Positions 1-9,296 of a stretch of 64,000 bases of DNA are shown here, piece by piece. The DNA comes from Streptomyces sp. JH14 (GTDB lineage: Bacteria > Actinomycetota > Actinomycetes > Streptomycetales > Streptomycetaceae). Below the pieces are notes generated by a model, which searched no databases, had not been told where the DNA came from, and saw nothing but the letters and a program-made list of their open reading frames with translations. Each line of letters starts with the position of its first letter. The first letter of the stretch is position 1. The DNA lies in assembly GCF_029428675.1 (NCBI RefSeq), contig NZ_JAJNEL010000001.1, forward strand, positions 4,836,001 through 4,900,000. The letters are read 5' to 3'. The translations under genes and the position numbers were made by a program.

Positions 1-552
1 GCGGCCAGCCATCCGCCCCGCGTCTCGGCGACGAGCGCGGTCGAGGTCCGCAGGAGCACCCGGCGCAGCAGAACGGTATCCGCGTACCGGGAGGGCGACC
101 GAACCATCGTGCTGATCCCCGCACGGATGTCGGACGCGGAGGAGCGGCGCTGGGTGAGCGTGATGCTCGACAAACTGGCCGCCCAGGAGAGCAAGCGGAT
201 CCTCGGTGACAGCGAACTCGCGGAGCGGGCCGAGCGGTTGTCCGCCCAGTATTTCGGCGGCCGGGCCAGACCGGCGTCCGTCCGCTGGGTGACCAATCAG
301 AACACCCGATGGGGTTCGTGCACTCCGGCGGAGGGCAGTATCCGCCTGTCGCACCGGTTGCAGGGCATGCCGGAGTACGTCGTCGACTACGTGCTCGTGC
401 ATGAGCTGGCGCATCTGCTGGTTCCTGGTCACGGTCCGCGGTTCTGGCGGCTGCTGGAGGCGTATCCGCGGACCGAGCGGGCCCGCGGCTACCTCGAAGG
501 GGTGGTGGCGGCCGACCGGCTGCCGCATCTGCCGGCCGCCCGCAGTGAGTGA
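1..552 (+). CDS. M48-like (YgjP/DUF45) metallopeptidase, 5' end cut off
   Basis: Predicted zinc metallopeptidase of the M48/YgjP type, substrate unknown. The zinc motif HELAH lies near base 400, followed by GHGPRFW, which in this family supplies the third ligand region; the segment WGSC is also typical. The frame is open from base 1. The residues encoded before the GTG at 109 (including a stretch reading VSAYREGDRTIVLIP) look like conserved family sequence, so the true start lies left of the window and the GTG at 109 is internal. It ends 107 bases before the TerD-type gene on the same strand. The family assignment is secure and the biological role is not. Confidence 0.85.
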   Translation, partial: AASHPPRVSATSAVEVRRSTRRSRTVSAYREGDRTIVLIPARMSDAEERRWVSVMLDKLAAQESKRILGDSELAERAERLSAQYFGGRARPASVRWVTNQNTRWGSCTPAEGSIRLSHRLQGMPEYVVDYVLVHELAHLLVPGHGPRFWRLLEAYPRTERARGYLEGVVAADRLPHLPAARSE

Positions 553-659
553 CGCGCGGTGGTTCTGTACCGGGTGTGTACCGACTTGGCCCAATGTCGG
601 ATTTTGCGGCTAGCCTGGCGCGACGCATTCATATTCGGGATGGGGGACGGTCGTTACGC

Positions 660-2261
660 ATGGCCAGGGAATTCCAACGCGGCCACAAGGCCAAGATCAG
701 TGATCTCACGCCGGGGACGGACCTGTACGTAGGTGTGCAGATCGCCGGCCCGGGGCTGACCTTTGACATCAGCTGCTTCGGCCTCGATGCCAATGAGCAG
801 CTCTCCGACGACCGGTATTTCATCTTCTTCAACCAGCCGAAATCGCCCGAGGAGTCCATTCAGCTCCTCGGTGCCCAGGCCGGTGACACCGAGTCGTTCC
901 GCGTCACGCTGGACCGCATTCCGGCGAACATCCACAAGCTCTCCTTCACGGCGACGGTCGACGGCGCGGGGCAGATGTCCCAGGTCGGCCCGGGGTACAT
1001 CCGGATCGTCGCGGGTGGCGAGGAAGTCGTCAGGTACGCCTTCACCGGTTCGGAGTTCACCACCGAGCGTGCGGTGATGCTGGGCGACTTCTACCTGAAG
1101 GACGTCTGGCGGTTCGCTGCCGTCGGTCAGGGCTTCGACGGCGGCCTCGATGCGCTGCTGAAGAACTTCGGCGGTGAGGTCGCCGAGGAGGCGCCCGCAG
1201 CGCCGCAGCCGCAGGCGGCCGCCCCGTCGTTCGCCCCGCCCGCGCAGCCTGCCGCCCCGGCGCCGGCCCCGTCCTTCGGGGCTCCGGCCGCCCCCCAAGT
1301 TCCGCAGCCTGCACCGTCCTTCGGGGCCCCGGCCGGCCAGGCTCCTGCGCCGCAGCAGCAGATGCATGCGGCGCCGACCATCGCGGCTCCGATGACGCCG
1401 CAGGGCGGCACCGTTCCGCCGCCCGCGCCTGCCCCGGCTCCGTACGGGCAGCCGGGCCAGCCGCCGCAGCAGCCGCAGTTCGGACAGGTCCCCGGCCAGC
1501 CGGTGCCCGCCGCCCCGTACGGCCAGCAGGCTCCCGCCCCGTTCGGGCAGCAGCCTCCCGGTATACCCCAGGGCGTGCCGCAGGGAGTGCCGCAGTCCGG
1601 TGCAGGTCTGCAGGCCGCGCTCCAGCCGTACAAGGAGACGGCCACCGGCCAGCGTTGGACCCCGCAGAACCAGCAGCTCATGCGGGTCGACCTCACCATG
1701 GGCGGCACCCCCGTGCTCGCCCGCCAGGGCTCCATGGTGATGTACCAGGGCAAGGTCGACTTCGGCTACAAGGGTGCCGGTTTCGCCGGCCGCGTGGTCG
1801 GAAACGCCACTGGTCAGGAAATGCAGCTGATGCGGTGCACCGGCCGGGGGCAGGTCTTCCTCGCCGAGGACGCCGCCCATCTGCACCCCATCGAGCTCCA
1901 GGGGGACGGCATCTGCGTCTCGGCGGAGAGCGTCCTCGCCTTCGACGAGTCGCTGCAGTACGAGGTCCGCCGGATCGAGGGGCACGGTATCCCCGGTGGC
2001 GCCCTGTTCACCATGCAGTTCCAGGGCACCGGCACGGTCGTCGTCAAGACGCACGGCGTTCCCGTCGTGCTGCCGGTCACGCCGACCACGTTCGCCGACT
2101 GCAACGCCGTCGTGGCCTGGTCGTCGGCGTCCCAGGTGATCATCTCCAGCCAGGTCCGGCTGCGCCGCAACGCGTATCCCGGGCACAGCGGAGAGACCGT
2201 GAACCTCCAGTTCCGGGGAGCGCCCGGCAACTTCATCGTCGTCCAGCCCTACGAGGTCTGA
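660..2261 (+). CDS. TerD-AIM24 fusion protein
   Basis: A 533-residue protein in three parts. Residues about 1-170 are a TerD domain (calcium-binding fold of the tellurite/stress-resistance family; note the GLTFDIS and DDRYFIFFNQ segments). Residues about 175-315 are a low-complexity linker of Pro, Ala, Gln and Gly. The rest is an AIM24-like beta-rich domain (VLARQGSMVMYQGKVDF). The ATG at 660 was chosen because GGGGGA lies about nine bases upstream and the TerD domain starts here; an open frame continues upstream but looks non-coding. It leads a three-gene run of AIM24 proteins spaced 11 and 19 bases apart, presumably one transcript. The biochemical role of AIM24 domains in bacteria is not established. 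Confidence 0.85.
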   Translation: MAREFQRGHKAKISDLTPGTDLYVGVQIAGPGLTFDISCFGLDANEQLSDDRYFIFFNQPKSPEESIQLLGAQAGDTESFRVTLDRIPANIHKLSFTATVDGAGQMSQVGPGYIRIVAGGEEVVRYAFTGSEFTTERAVMLGDFYLKDVWRFAAVGQGFDGGLDALLKNFGGEVAEEAPAAPQPQAAAPSFAPPAQPAAPAPAPSFGAPAAPQVPQPAPSFGAPAGQAPAPQQQMHAAPTIAAPMTPQGGTVPPPAPAPAPYGQPGQPPQQPQFGQVPGQPVPAAPYGQQAPAPFGQQPPGIPQGVPQGVPQSGAGLQAALQPYKETATGQRWTPQNQQLMRVDLTMGGTPVLARQGSMVMYQGKVDFGYKGAGFAGRVVGNATGQEMQLMRCTGRGQVFLAEDAAHLHPIELQGDGICVSAESVLAFDESLQYEVRRIEGHGIPGGALFTMQFQGTGTVVVKTHGVPVVLPVTPTTFADCNAVVAWSSASQVIISSQVRLRRNAYPGHSGETVNLQFRGAPGNFIVVQPYEV

Positions 2262-2272
2262 GGGAGCCCGTC

Positions 2273-2953
2273 ATGAATCAGCAACTCGCGGGCTTCGCCC
2301 CGACCCCCGTCACGGCCCGTATGGAGAACCACGGGCACTCGATGCTCAAGGTCGCCATGGCCACCGGCCAGGACCTCTACGCACGCACCGGCTCGATGGT
2401 GTCGTACGAGGGATTCATCCAGTACGAACCCAACCCGCCCGCCGTCCGCCAGATCGCCTCCCAGTGGATCACCGGCGAGGGTGCGCCCCTGATGAAGTGC
2501 TCCGGTGACGGACTGCTGTACCTCGCGGACTACGGCGCCGATGTGGTCGTCATCAATCTCAACAACGACTCCCTCTCGGTCAACGGCACCAACGTCCTGG
2601 CCTTCGACGGCCACCTCACCTGGGGTGTGGAGCGGGTCAAGGGGCTGGCCAAGTTCGCCGGCCAGGGCCTGTGGAACGTCTGCATCTCCGGTACCGGCTG
2701 GGTGGCCATCACCTCGCGCGGCACGCCGATCGTCGTCGACTGCGGACGCGGCGAGGACGAGACCTACGTCGACCCGGACGCCCTCGTGGCGTGGTCCCCG
2801 AACCTCAAGGTGAAGGGCAAGCGCAGCTTCAAGGCCTCCTCGCTCATCGGGCGCGGAAGCGGCGAGGCGTACCAGATGGCGTTCTCCGGCCAGGGCATCG
2901 TCGTCGTCCAGCCGAGTGAGGACAGTACGGACCGCCTGCGGGTCCGGAACTGA
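2273..2953 (+). CDS. AIM24 family protein
   Basis: A 226-residue protein made almost entirely of an AIM24-like domain, with repeated Gly-rich beta strands (LYARTGSMVSYEGF, LMKCSGDGLLYLAD, FSGQGIVVVQPSE). It begins 11 bases after the TerD-AIM24 gene with GGGAG at a good distance from the ATG. No signal peptide or membrane helix is visible. The residues after the Gly-rich core match the C-terminal half of the upstream fusion protein and the next gene, so the three probably arose by duplication. Molecular function is unknown; AIM24 was named from a mitochondrial inner-membrane protein of yeast. Confidence 0.85.
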   Translation: MNQQLAGFAPTPVTARMENHGHSMLKVAMATGQDLYARTGSMVSYEGFIQYEPNPPAVRQIASQWITGEGAPLMKCSGDGLLYLADYGADVVVINLNNDSLSVNGTNVLAFDGHLTWGVERVKGLAKFAGQGLWNVCISGTGWVAITSRGTPIVVDCGRGEDETYVDPDALVAWSPNLKVKGKRSFKASSLIGRGSGEAYQMAFSGQGIVVVQPSEDSTDRLRVRN

Positions 2954-2972
2954 GGGGGAGCGAGTACACACC

Positions 2973-3728
2973 ATGCAGAGTCCGCTTTTCAACCACACGG
3001 AACAGCAGTCCCAGGACCGGTACACCATGCAGAACCCGCAGCTCCTGCGGGTGTCGCTGACCGGCCGTGACGACGTCCTCGCCCGCAAGGGCGCGATGGT
3101 CGCCTACCAGGGGCTGATGGAGTTCGACGGTGAGTACCAGTCGCAGGGGCAGCGCCGCGCCCGTGCGAGGACCGGTGAGGGCCTCGACCTGATGCGCTGC
3201 TCGGGGCAGGGCACCGTCTACCTCGCCAATCTGGCGCAGTACGTCCACGTCGTGGACGTGGACCACGACGGCATGACGGTGGACAGCGCCTACGTCCTGG
3301 CGCTCGACTCGTCGCTGCACGCCGAGGTCATCGCCGTGGACAGCCAGTACGGCATCTCGGGCACCGGCAAGTACCAGCTCAACATCTCCGGCACCGGCAA
3401 GGTCGCCCTGATGACCTCGGGCCAGCCGCTGATGATGCAGGTGACGCCCGACAAGTACGTCAACGTCGACGCCGATGCGATCGTCGCCTGGTCCAGCTCG
3501 CTGCGGGTGCAGATGCAGGCCCAGACGCACTCCTCCGGGGTCTGGCGGCGGCGTGGCAACACCGGCGAGGGCTGGGAGCTCAGCTTCCTCGGACAGGGCT
3601 TCGCCCTGGTCCAGCCGAGCGAGGTGCTGCCGCCGCAGAACGCCCAGATCGGTCAGGGGGCGCGCGCCCAGTACGGCATGGGCGCGCAGGGAGCGCACGG
3701 CCAGAACCAGAACAACGCCTGGAACTGA
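2973..3728 (+). CDS. AIM24 family protein
   Basis: A 251-residue AIM24-like protein, third of the run. The core carries VLARKGAMVAYQGLMEFDG, LMRCSGQGTVYLAN and FLGQGFALVQPSE, parallel to the two upstream genes. A short C-terminal tail is rich in Gln, Asn, Gly and Ala. The ATG at 2973 has GGGGGAG about ten bases upstream. An in-frame upstream extension is possible but overlaps the previous gene and lacks a ribosome site. A strong hairpin follows the stop, ending the operon. Function is unknown. Confidence 0.85.
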   Translation: MQSPLFNHTEQQSQDRYTMQNPQLLRVSLTGRDDVLARKGAMVAYQGLMEFDGEYQSQGQRRARARTGEGLDLMRCSGQGTVYLANLAQYVHVVDVDHDGMTVDSAYVLALDSSLHAEVIAVDSQYGISGTGKYQLNISGTGKVALMTSGQPLMMQVTPDKYVNVDADAIVAWSSSLRVQMQAQTHSSGVWRRRGNTGEGWELSFLGQGFALVQPSEVLPPQNAQIGQGARAQYGMGAQGAHGQNQNNAWN

Positions 3729-3760
3729 GCCGCACCGCACGCACACGCGCCACGGAAACG

Positions 3761-3796
3761 GGTGAGGGGCGCCCTCCTGGGAGGGCGCCCCTCACC
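3761..3796. terminator. bidirectional hairpin terminator
   Basis: A perfect 16-base inverted repeat with a four-base loop lies between the convergent AIM24 and NUDIX genes, so it can end transcripts from both sides. No U-run follows, as is usual in this genus. Confidence 0.85.
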
Positions 3797-3815
3797 CCGT
3801 TGAGGTCCGTCGCCG

Positions 3816-4361
3816 CTACCGGCCGCCGTCCAGCGCCGCGCGCGTACGTGCCACCAGGCGTACGACTGAGGCATCGGCCACCTCGGCCACTTCGTCGTAC
3901 GTGAACCAGCGCAGGTCCAGCGACTCGTCACTGATCTGCGCCGTGGCACCGTGGGGTGCCAGCGCCGCGTACTGCACATCCAGATGCCAGTGACAGGGCG
4001 CCGGGATGGGATGCCGGTCCAGTGCCACCGGACCGCCCGACAGCAGCGTCAGACCGCTGATGCCGGACTCCTCGGTGGCCTCGCGCAGCGCGGCGGCAGC
4101 CAGCGTGGCGTCGTCCGGCTCGCAGTGACCGCCCATCTGCAGCCACATCTGCAGCTTCCGGTGCAGCGTCAGCAGAACCCGGCCGCGTTCCGGATCGACG
4201 ACCAGCGCGCTGGCCGTCAGATGGCCCGCCTCGCAGGCCTTCCACATGCCGTCCGGGTGCCGCGCCAGATGGTCGAGATAGACCCGGCGCAGCTGCTCCT
4301 GGTCCGTGTCCGGGTCCTCGTACCGCTTCAGTACGAGGAGTGCGTCGTCGTACAAGCTCAC
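3816..4361 (-). CDS. NUDIX hydrolase
   Basis: A 181-residue NUDIX-fold pyrophosphatase. The NUDIX box is visible from GGHCEPDD through AALREATEESGI, containing the metal-binding REATEE core. The actual nucleotide or other diphosphate substrate cannot be told from sequence. The GTG start overlaps the stop of the upstream gene as GTGA (bases 4358-4361), so the two are translationally coupled. It ends next to a bidirectional terminator. Confidence 0.85.
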   Translation of the reverse strand: MSLYDDALLVLKRYEDPDTDQEQLRRVYLDHLARHPDGMWKACEAGHLTASALVVDPERGRVLLTLHRKLQMWLQMGGHCEPDDATLAAAALREATEESGISGLTLLSGGPVALDRHPIPAPCHWHLDVQYAALAPHGATAQISDESLDLRWFTYDEVAEVADASVVRLVARTRAALDGGR

Positions 4362-5815
4362 TGGTCGGACTCGCCCTTGCCGTCGGTGTCGTCCTTGCCG
4401 GTGCCGTCGCTCTTGTCGCCGGCGTCGCTCTGCTCGTCCGTGGGCGTCTGGGACCCCTTCGCCGCCTCGCCGAGCATTTTGTCCAGCTCGGAGAAGTCCA
4501 GCTGCTCGTGGTGCACGAACCCGTCCGGGTCGTCCAGGTCGGCGGCCGTCGGCAGCATGTCCGGGTGCGCCCAGAGCGCGTCGCGCCCGTCCAGGCCGCG
4601 CGCGTCCGTGAGCGACGCCCACAGCCGCGAGGCGTCCCGCAACCGCCGCGGCCGCAGCTGGAGGCCGATCAGCGTGGCAAACGTCTGCTCGGCCGGACCG
4701 CCCGAGGCGCGCCGCCTGCGCATCGTCTCGCGCAGTGCGTCCGCCGAGGTCAGCCGGGACTTCGCGGCCTCGTGGACCACGGCGTCGACCCAGCCCTCGA
4801 CCAGCGCGAGGGCCGTCTCCAGCCTGGCCAGAGCGGCCTTCTGCTCCGGTGTGTCCTCCGGCTGGAACATGCCCTGCTGAAGGGCGTCCTGCAGCTGCTC
4901 GGGCTGCGACGGGTCGAACTGGCCGACCACGTCCTCCAGCTTGCTGGTGTCGACCTTGATGCCGCGCGCATACCCCTCGACCGCGCCGAACAGGTGCGAG
5001 CGCAGCCACGGCACATGGGCGAAGAGCCGCTGGTGGGCGGCCTCACGCAGGGCCAGGTACAGCCGCACCTCGTCCTGCGGCACGCTCAGGTCCTTGCCGA
5101 ACCTCTCGACGTTCAGCGGAAGGAGCGCGGCCTTGCCGGCCGGGCCCAGCGGCAGCCCGATATCGGTCGAGCCGACGACCTCGCCCGCCAGCACGCCCAC
5201 GGCCTGACCGATCTGCTGGCCGAACATGGCGCCGCCCATCGACCGCATCATGCCGATCAGCGGGCCCGCCATCGCCTGCATCTCCTCGGGAAGCACGTCG
5301 CCCATGGCCAGGCCGACACGCTCGGCCACCGGGTCGACCAGCTTCTGCCAGGCGGGGAGGGACGCCTCGACCCACTCGGCGCGGCTCCACGCCACGGTCG
5401 AGACGGAACCGGAGGGCAGGGACGTCACGCCGTCCAGCCAGAGATCGGCCAGCCGCAGTGCTTCGTCGACCGCGGACCGCTCCGAAGAACCCACGCTCGC
5501 GTCCTTCGTGCCGTCCGGGGTGCCCTGGGCGACCGTCTGGCGGGCGATCTGCTTGGCCATGTCCCAGTTCACGGGACCGCCCTCGTAGCTCAGCATCTGG
5601 CCGAGCTGCTGGAAGGCGGCTCCCAGGTCGTTGGGGTTCATCGTGCCGAACATCGCCGCGAACGGATTGTCCCCGCCCGCGCCTGGCCCGAAGCCGAACG
5701 GGTTCGCCGGCCCGCCCGAACCCTGCCCACCTCCGGTGGGGTCCTTCTTCTTGCCCTCGTCGCCGTTCTCCGGCTCCTCCGGCGGAAGGCCGAATCCGAA
5801 TGGGGTGTCACTCAC
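4358..5815 (-). CDS. DUF2342-type 'zinc-dependent metalloprotease' family protein
   Basis: A 485-residue protein matching the actinobacterial DUF2342/putative hydrolase family often labelled zinc-dependent metalloprotease. The N-terminal third is rich in Gly, Pro and Asn; the C-terminus is acidic and Ser/Asp/Lys-rich. In the position where relatives of the superfamily carry HExxH before HVPWLRSH, this protein reads REAAH: the first His is Arg, while Glu and the second His remain. Zinc hydrolysis is therefore doubtful. It is cotranslated with the NUDIX gene through a GTGA overlap. Family membership is confident and activity is not. Confidence 0.75.
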   Translation of the reverse strand: MSDTPFGFGLPPEEPENGDEGKKKDPTGGGQGSGGPANPFGFGPGAGGDNPFAAMFGTMNPNDLGAAFQQLGQMLSYEGGPVNWDMAKQIARQTVAQGTPDGTKDASVGSSERSAVDEALRLADLWLDGVTSLPSGSVSTVAWSRAEWVEASLPAWQKLVDPVAERVGLAMGDVLPEEMQAMAGPLIGMMRSMGGAMFGQQIGQAVGVLAGEVVGSTDIGLPLGPAGKAALLPLNVERFGKDLSVPQDEVRLYLALREAAHQRLFAHVPWLRSHLFGAVEGYARGIKVDTSKLEDVVGQFDPSQPEQLQDALQQGMFQPEDTPEQKAALARLETALALVEGWVDAVVHEAAKSRLTSADALRETMRRRRASGGPAEQTFATLIGLQLRPRRLRDASRLWASLTDARGLDGRDALWAHPDMLPTAADLDDPDGFVHHEQLDFSELDKMLGEAAKGSQTPTDEQSDAGDKSDGTGKDDTDGKGESDQ

Positions 5816-6005
5816 GGGTTTCCTCGGCTCGTAGGGCCGCCGGCTCGAACCGACGGCGACTGCCCGACATCACCATCCAGCGTAGACACCTGGTCCGCTC
5901 GGGGCCTCAGTGCTCCGCCGGGTCCCGGCCTGCGGCAGGATGGACGCCACCTGGTACGTACGCGTCATTCGGGTACGTACTGAAGACAACCGCTGGAGAC
6001 GCCCG

Positions 6006-7148
6006 GTGAGTTCCCCAGATCCTCAGGTTCGCGCAGCGCGAAACCTGGCCGACCCTTCGCCCGAGAGCACGCCCTCGAAGAACCGCTCCAAGAACCGCGG
6101 TCCCGTCGTCGCGGTCACCGGCGCCGCGACCGGCGTCGGTGAGCTGCTCACCGCGCGCCTGGCGGCTTCCGAGGAGATCAAGCAGGTCATCGCCATCGAC
6201 GAGCGGCGGGGCGAGGTCTCCGGGGCGACCTGGCACATCCTCGACGTACGTGACCCCGCCATCGCCGAGAAGCTGCGCGGCGCAGACGTGGTCGTCCATC
6301 TGGCACTCGATCTCGACCTGGAGACGGACCCCGCCGCCCGCACCGCGTACAACGTCCGCGGCACCCAGACCGTGCTGACCGCCGCCGCGGCCGTCGGGGT
6401 CCACCGCGTCGTGCTCTGCACCTCGGCGATGGTCTACGGGGCACTTCCCGACAACGACATCCCTCTCTCCGAGGACGCCGAGCTGCGTGCCACCGCGGAG
6501 GCCACCGGCGTCGGCGACCTCCTGGAGATCGAGCGGCTGGGGCGCCGCGCGCCCCGTGCCCACCCCGGCCTCAACGTCACCGTGGTCCGCCCCACCGTCC
6601 TGGTCGGCGGTACGGACACGGCGCTCACCCGCTACTTCGAGTCCCCGCGCCTCCTGGTGGTCGCCGGATCGCGCCCCACCTGGCAGTTCTGCCATGTCGA
6701 CGACCTGGTGACGGCCCTGGAGTACGCCGCCCTGGAGAAGATCGACGGAGAGTTCGCGGTCGGCTGCGACGGCTGGCTGGAGCAGGACGAGGTCGAGGAG
6801 CTCAGTGGTGTGCGCCGGATGGAACTGCCCTCCGCGGTCGCCCTGGGCGCCGCCGCCCGGCTGCACCGGATCGGCCTCACCCCGTCCCCGGCCGGAGACC
6901 TCGCCTACACGATGCACCCCTGGGTGGTCAGCGTGAGCCGGCTGCACGATGCGGGCTGGCGTCCCGGGTGGACCAATGAGGAAGTGCTCGCCGCGCTCCT
7001 CGAAGAGGTCGAGGGCCGCCACACCGTCGCCGGACGCAGGCTCGGCCGCAAGGACGCCACCGCCGCCGGCGCCGCCGGTGCGACCGTCGCGCTGCTCGGC
7101 ACCGCTGCCCTGGTCCGCCGCGCCCGCAAGGCCCGCCGCCGCATCTGA
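6006..7148 (+). CDS. SDR-family NAD-dependent epimerase/dehydratase-like protein
   Basis: A 380-residue extended-SDR protein. A nucleotide-binding motif TGAATGVGE is near residue 40, followed by VVHLALD and SAMVYG segments typical of NAD-dependent epimerases and dehydratases; the usual YxxxK pair is not obvious, so catalysis is uncertain. The C-terminus has an Ala-rich helix (AAGAAGATVALLGTAALV) and a basic tail, suggesting membrane anchoring. The GTG at 6006 was chosen because GGAGA precedes it and it begins the conserved sequence. It is transcribed away from the DUF2342 gene across a 190-base gap. Confidence 0.75.
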   Translation: MSSPDPQVRAARNLADPSPESTPSKNRSKNRGPVVAVTGAATGVGELLTARLAASEEIKQVIAIDERRGEVSGATWHILDVRDPAIAEKLRGADVVVHLALDLDLETDPAARTAYNVRGTQTVLTAAAAVGVHRVVLCTSAMVYGALPDNDIPLSEDAELRATAEATGVGDLLEIERLGRRAPRAHPGLNVTVVRPTVLVGGTDTALTRYFESPRLLVVAGSRPTWQFCHVDDLVTALEYAALEKIDGEFAVGCDGWLEQDEVEELSGVRRMELPSAVALGAAARLHRIGLTPSPAGDLAYTMHPWVVSVSRLHDAGWRPGWTNEEVLAALLEEVEGRHTVAGRRLGRKDATAAGAAGATVALLGTAALVRRARKARRRI

Positions 7149-7257
7149 GACAGGTCCGGGCGGCGCCAGGGGCTGTAGAAGGCTCCAAGGCGGTCGGCAG
7201 CCCGCCGGTGAAAGGCGCTATTCCGTGATGTCGGCGCGGTACGGCACCATGGACGCC

Positions 7258-7719
<462 letters not shown>

Positions 7720-7847
7720 GCGCAAACCCGTCCGGCCGTCATCCGCCCCGATTTGCGTAACCGCACCCCTGCCATGAGCGTTGTTTCTGCAGATGGTTAA
7801 TCTGCTGATCGGTCAGTTGCGGTCGCTCATGGGGTAGGGAGGTCGTG

Positions 7848-8018
7848 ATGGCAGCACTCGCCTGGCTCTTGATTCCGCTTTTTGCTGCTTTCGGCGCTGC
7901 GATATGGGCAACGTGGGCCGCGCGCAATCGCACAGCCGGTGATGTCACCGAACTTGCCGGATATGCCCGGTTCCGCGAAGCGATGGAACGATCGGATTCC
8001 GGTTCCGACGCCGCATGA
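7848..8018 (+). CDS. small membrane protein, 56 residues
   Basis: A short gene with an excellent ribosome site (GGGAGG, five bases before the ATG). The product starts with a hydrophobic helix (LAWLLIPLFAAFGAAIWATW) followed by a basic Arg/Asn cap and a charged tail containing GYARFREAME. This is the layout of a single-pass inner-membrane protein with a cytoplasmic tail. It sits 128 bases after moaE and 144 bases before the Lon-like protease gene, on the same strand. I do not recognise a named family. Support comes from the ribosome site, codon bias and membrane layout. Confidence 0.7.
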   Translation: MAALAWLLIPLFAAFGAAIWATWAARNRTAGDVTELAGYARFREAMERSDSGSDAA

Positions 8019-8162
8019 CGCAGCACCGAAACATCCGCAGTCGCCGATCCGGATCCCGGCGCCGACTGCCCCGCCACGCGGCACAACACGACGCCCGGCC
8101 CTCCGCCCCGTACGGACCGGCCCCGGCGGTGCACTGACAGACCCTTCCCGTACTGTCGTTCC

Positions 8163-9251
8163 ATGCCACGCCGCACCGCGACGATGCTCGCCTCCACGCT
8201 GATCCTCATCGCGCTCCTCTGCGCAGGCGTGATGATCACCGTGCCGTATTCGGAGATGTCGCCCGGGCCGACCGTGAACACCCTCGGCAAGGTCGACGGC
8301 GAACCGGTCCTGCAGATCTCCGGGCACCCGACGTACAAGACGTCCGGCAACCTCAACATGACGACGGTCAGAGTCACGGGCGCCGACTACACCATGAACC
8401 TCGTCGAGGCCGTCTACGGCTGGCTGGCCCACGACAGCGTGGTCGTGCCGCACGACACGCTGTACCCGAACGGCAAGACCGAGGAGCAGTCGACGCAGGA
8501 GAACGCCGAGGAGTTCAGCCAGTCCCAGGAGAGCGCCAAGGTCGCCGCCCTGAACGAGCTGGGCATCCCGGTCACCTCGCGGGTCGTGGTCTCCACGGTG
8601 ATCAAGGACAGCCCCGCGCAGGGGAAGCTGCATGCCGGTGACGTGATCAAGGCGGTCGACAGTACGACGGTCAAGCAGCCCGAGGACGTCGCCAAGCTCG
8701 TCACCCAGCGCAAGCCCGGGCAGAACGTCACCTTCACGGTGATCCCCGCGAAGACGGCGGCCGCGGCCGAGAAGGCCGGCAAGGAGCCCGAGGGCAGCCG
8801 GAAGATCACCATCACGACGAAGAAGGCGCCCGAGCAGAACCGGGCGATCGTCGGAATCCAGGCCGGGACGGACCACACGTTCCCGTTCCGGATCGACATC
8901 AAGCTCGCCGATGTGGGCGGCCCGAGCGCGGGCCTGATGTTCTCCCTGGGCATCGTCGACAAGCTGACACCCGGGCAGCTGACCGGCGGCAAGTTCGTCG
9001 CGGGCACCGGCACCATCGACGACCAGGGCACGGTCGGCCCGATCGGCGGCATCAACATGAAGCTGGTCGGCGCGCGCAACGCGGGCGCCAGGTACTTCCT
9101 GACGCCGACCGACAACTGCAAGGCCGCCGCGTCCGACACCCCCAGCGGGCTCACGCTGGTGAAGGTGAAGACGATCGACGACGCGAAGCAGTCGCTGGAG
9201 AAGATCCGCACGGGCGACACGGCCGACCTGCCGAGCTGCTCGGCAGGCTGA
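8163..9251 (+). CDS. PDZ-domain Lon-like (S16) membrane protease
   Basis: A 362-residue YlbL-like protease: an N-terminal membrane helix (LASTLILIALLCAGVMI), a PDZ domain around residues 130-200 and a C-terminal Lon proteolytic domain. The catalytic Ser is about residue 255 in GGPSAGL and the Lys about residue 300 in INMKLVGARNAG, a spacing consistent with the Lon Ser-Lys dyad. No ATPase domain is present, so this is an ATP-independent, membrane-anchored relative probably acting outside the cell membrane. Substrates are unknown. It is convergent with the PPA1309-type gene. Confidence 0.85.
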   Translation: MPRRTATMLASTLILIALLCAGVMITVPYSEMSPGPTVNTLGKVDGEPVLQISGHPTYKTSGNLNMTTVRVTGADYTMNLVEAVYGWLAHDSVVVPHDTLYPNGKTEEQSTQENAEEFSQSQESAKVAALNELGIPVTSRVVVSTVIKDSPAQGKLHAGDVIKAVDSTTVKQPEDVAKLVTQRKPGQNVTFTVIPAKTAAAAEKAGKEPEGSRKITITTKKAPEQNRAIVGIQAGTDHTFPFRIDIKLADVGGPSAGLMFSLGIVDKLTPGQLTGGKFVAGTGTIDDQGTVGPIGGINMKLVGARNAGARYFLTPTDNCKAAASDTPSGLTLVKVKTIDDAKQSLEKIRTGDTADLPSCSAG

Positions 9252-9296
9252 CCGCGCCGCCCCGGCGGGCGGAACGGGCGGTGCGGTTCGATCCGG

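Noticed and set aside
654..2186. Long open frame on the strand opposite the TerD-AIM24 gene
   Set aside because: It is Arg/Gly/Leu-rich without any domain, has no ribosome site, and mirrors the codon bias of the real gene.
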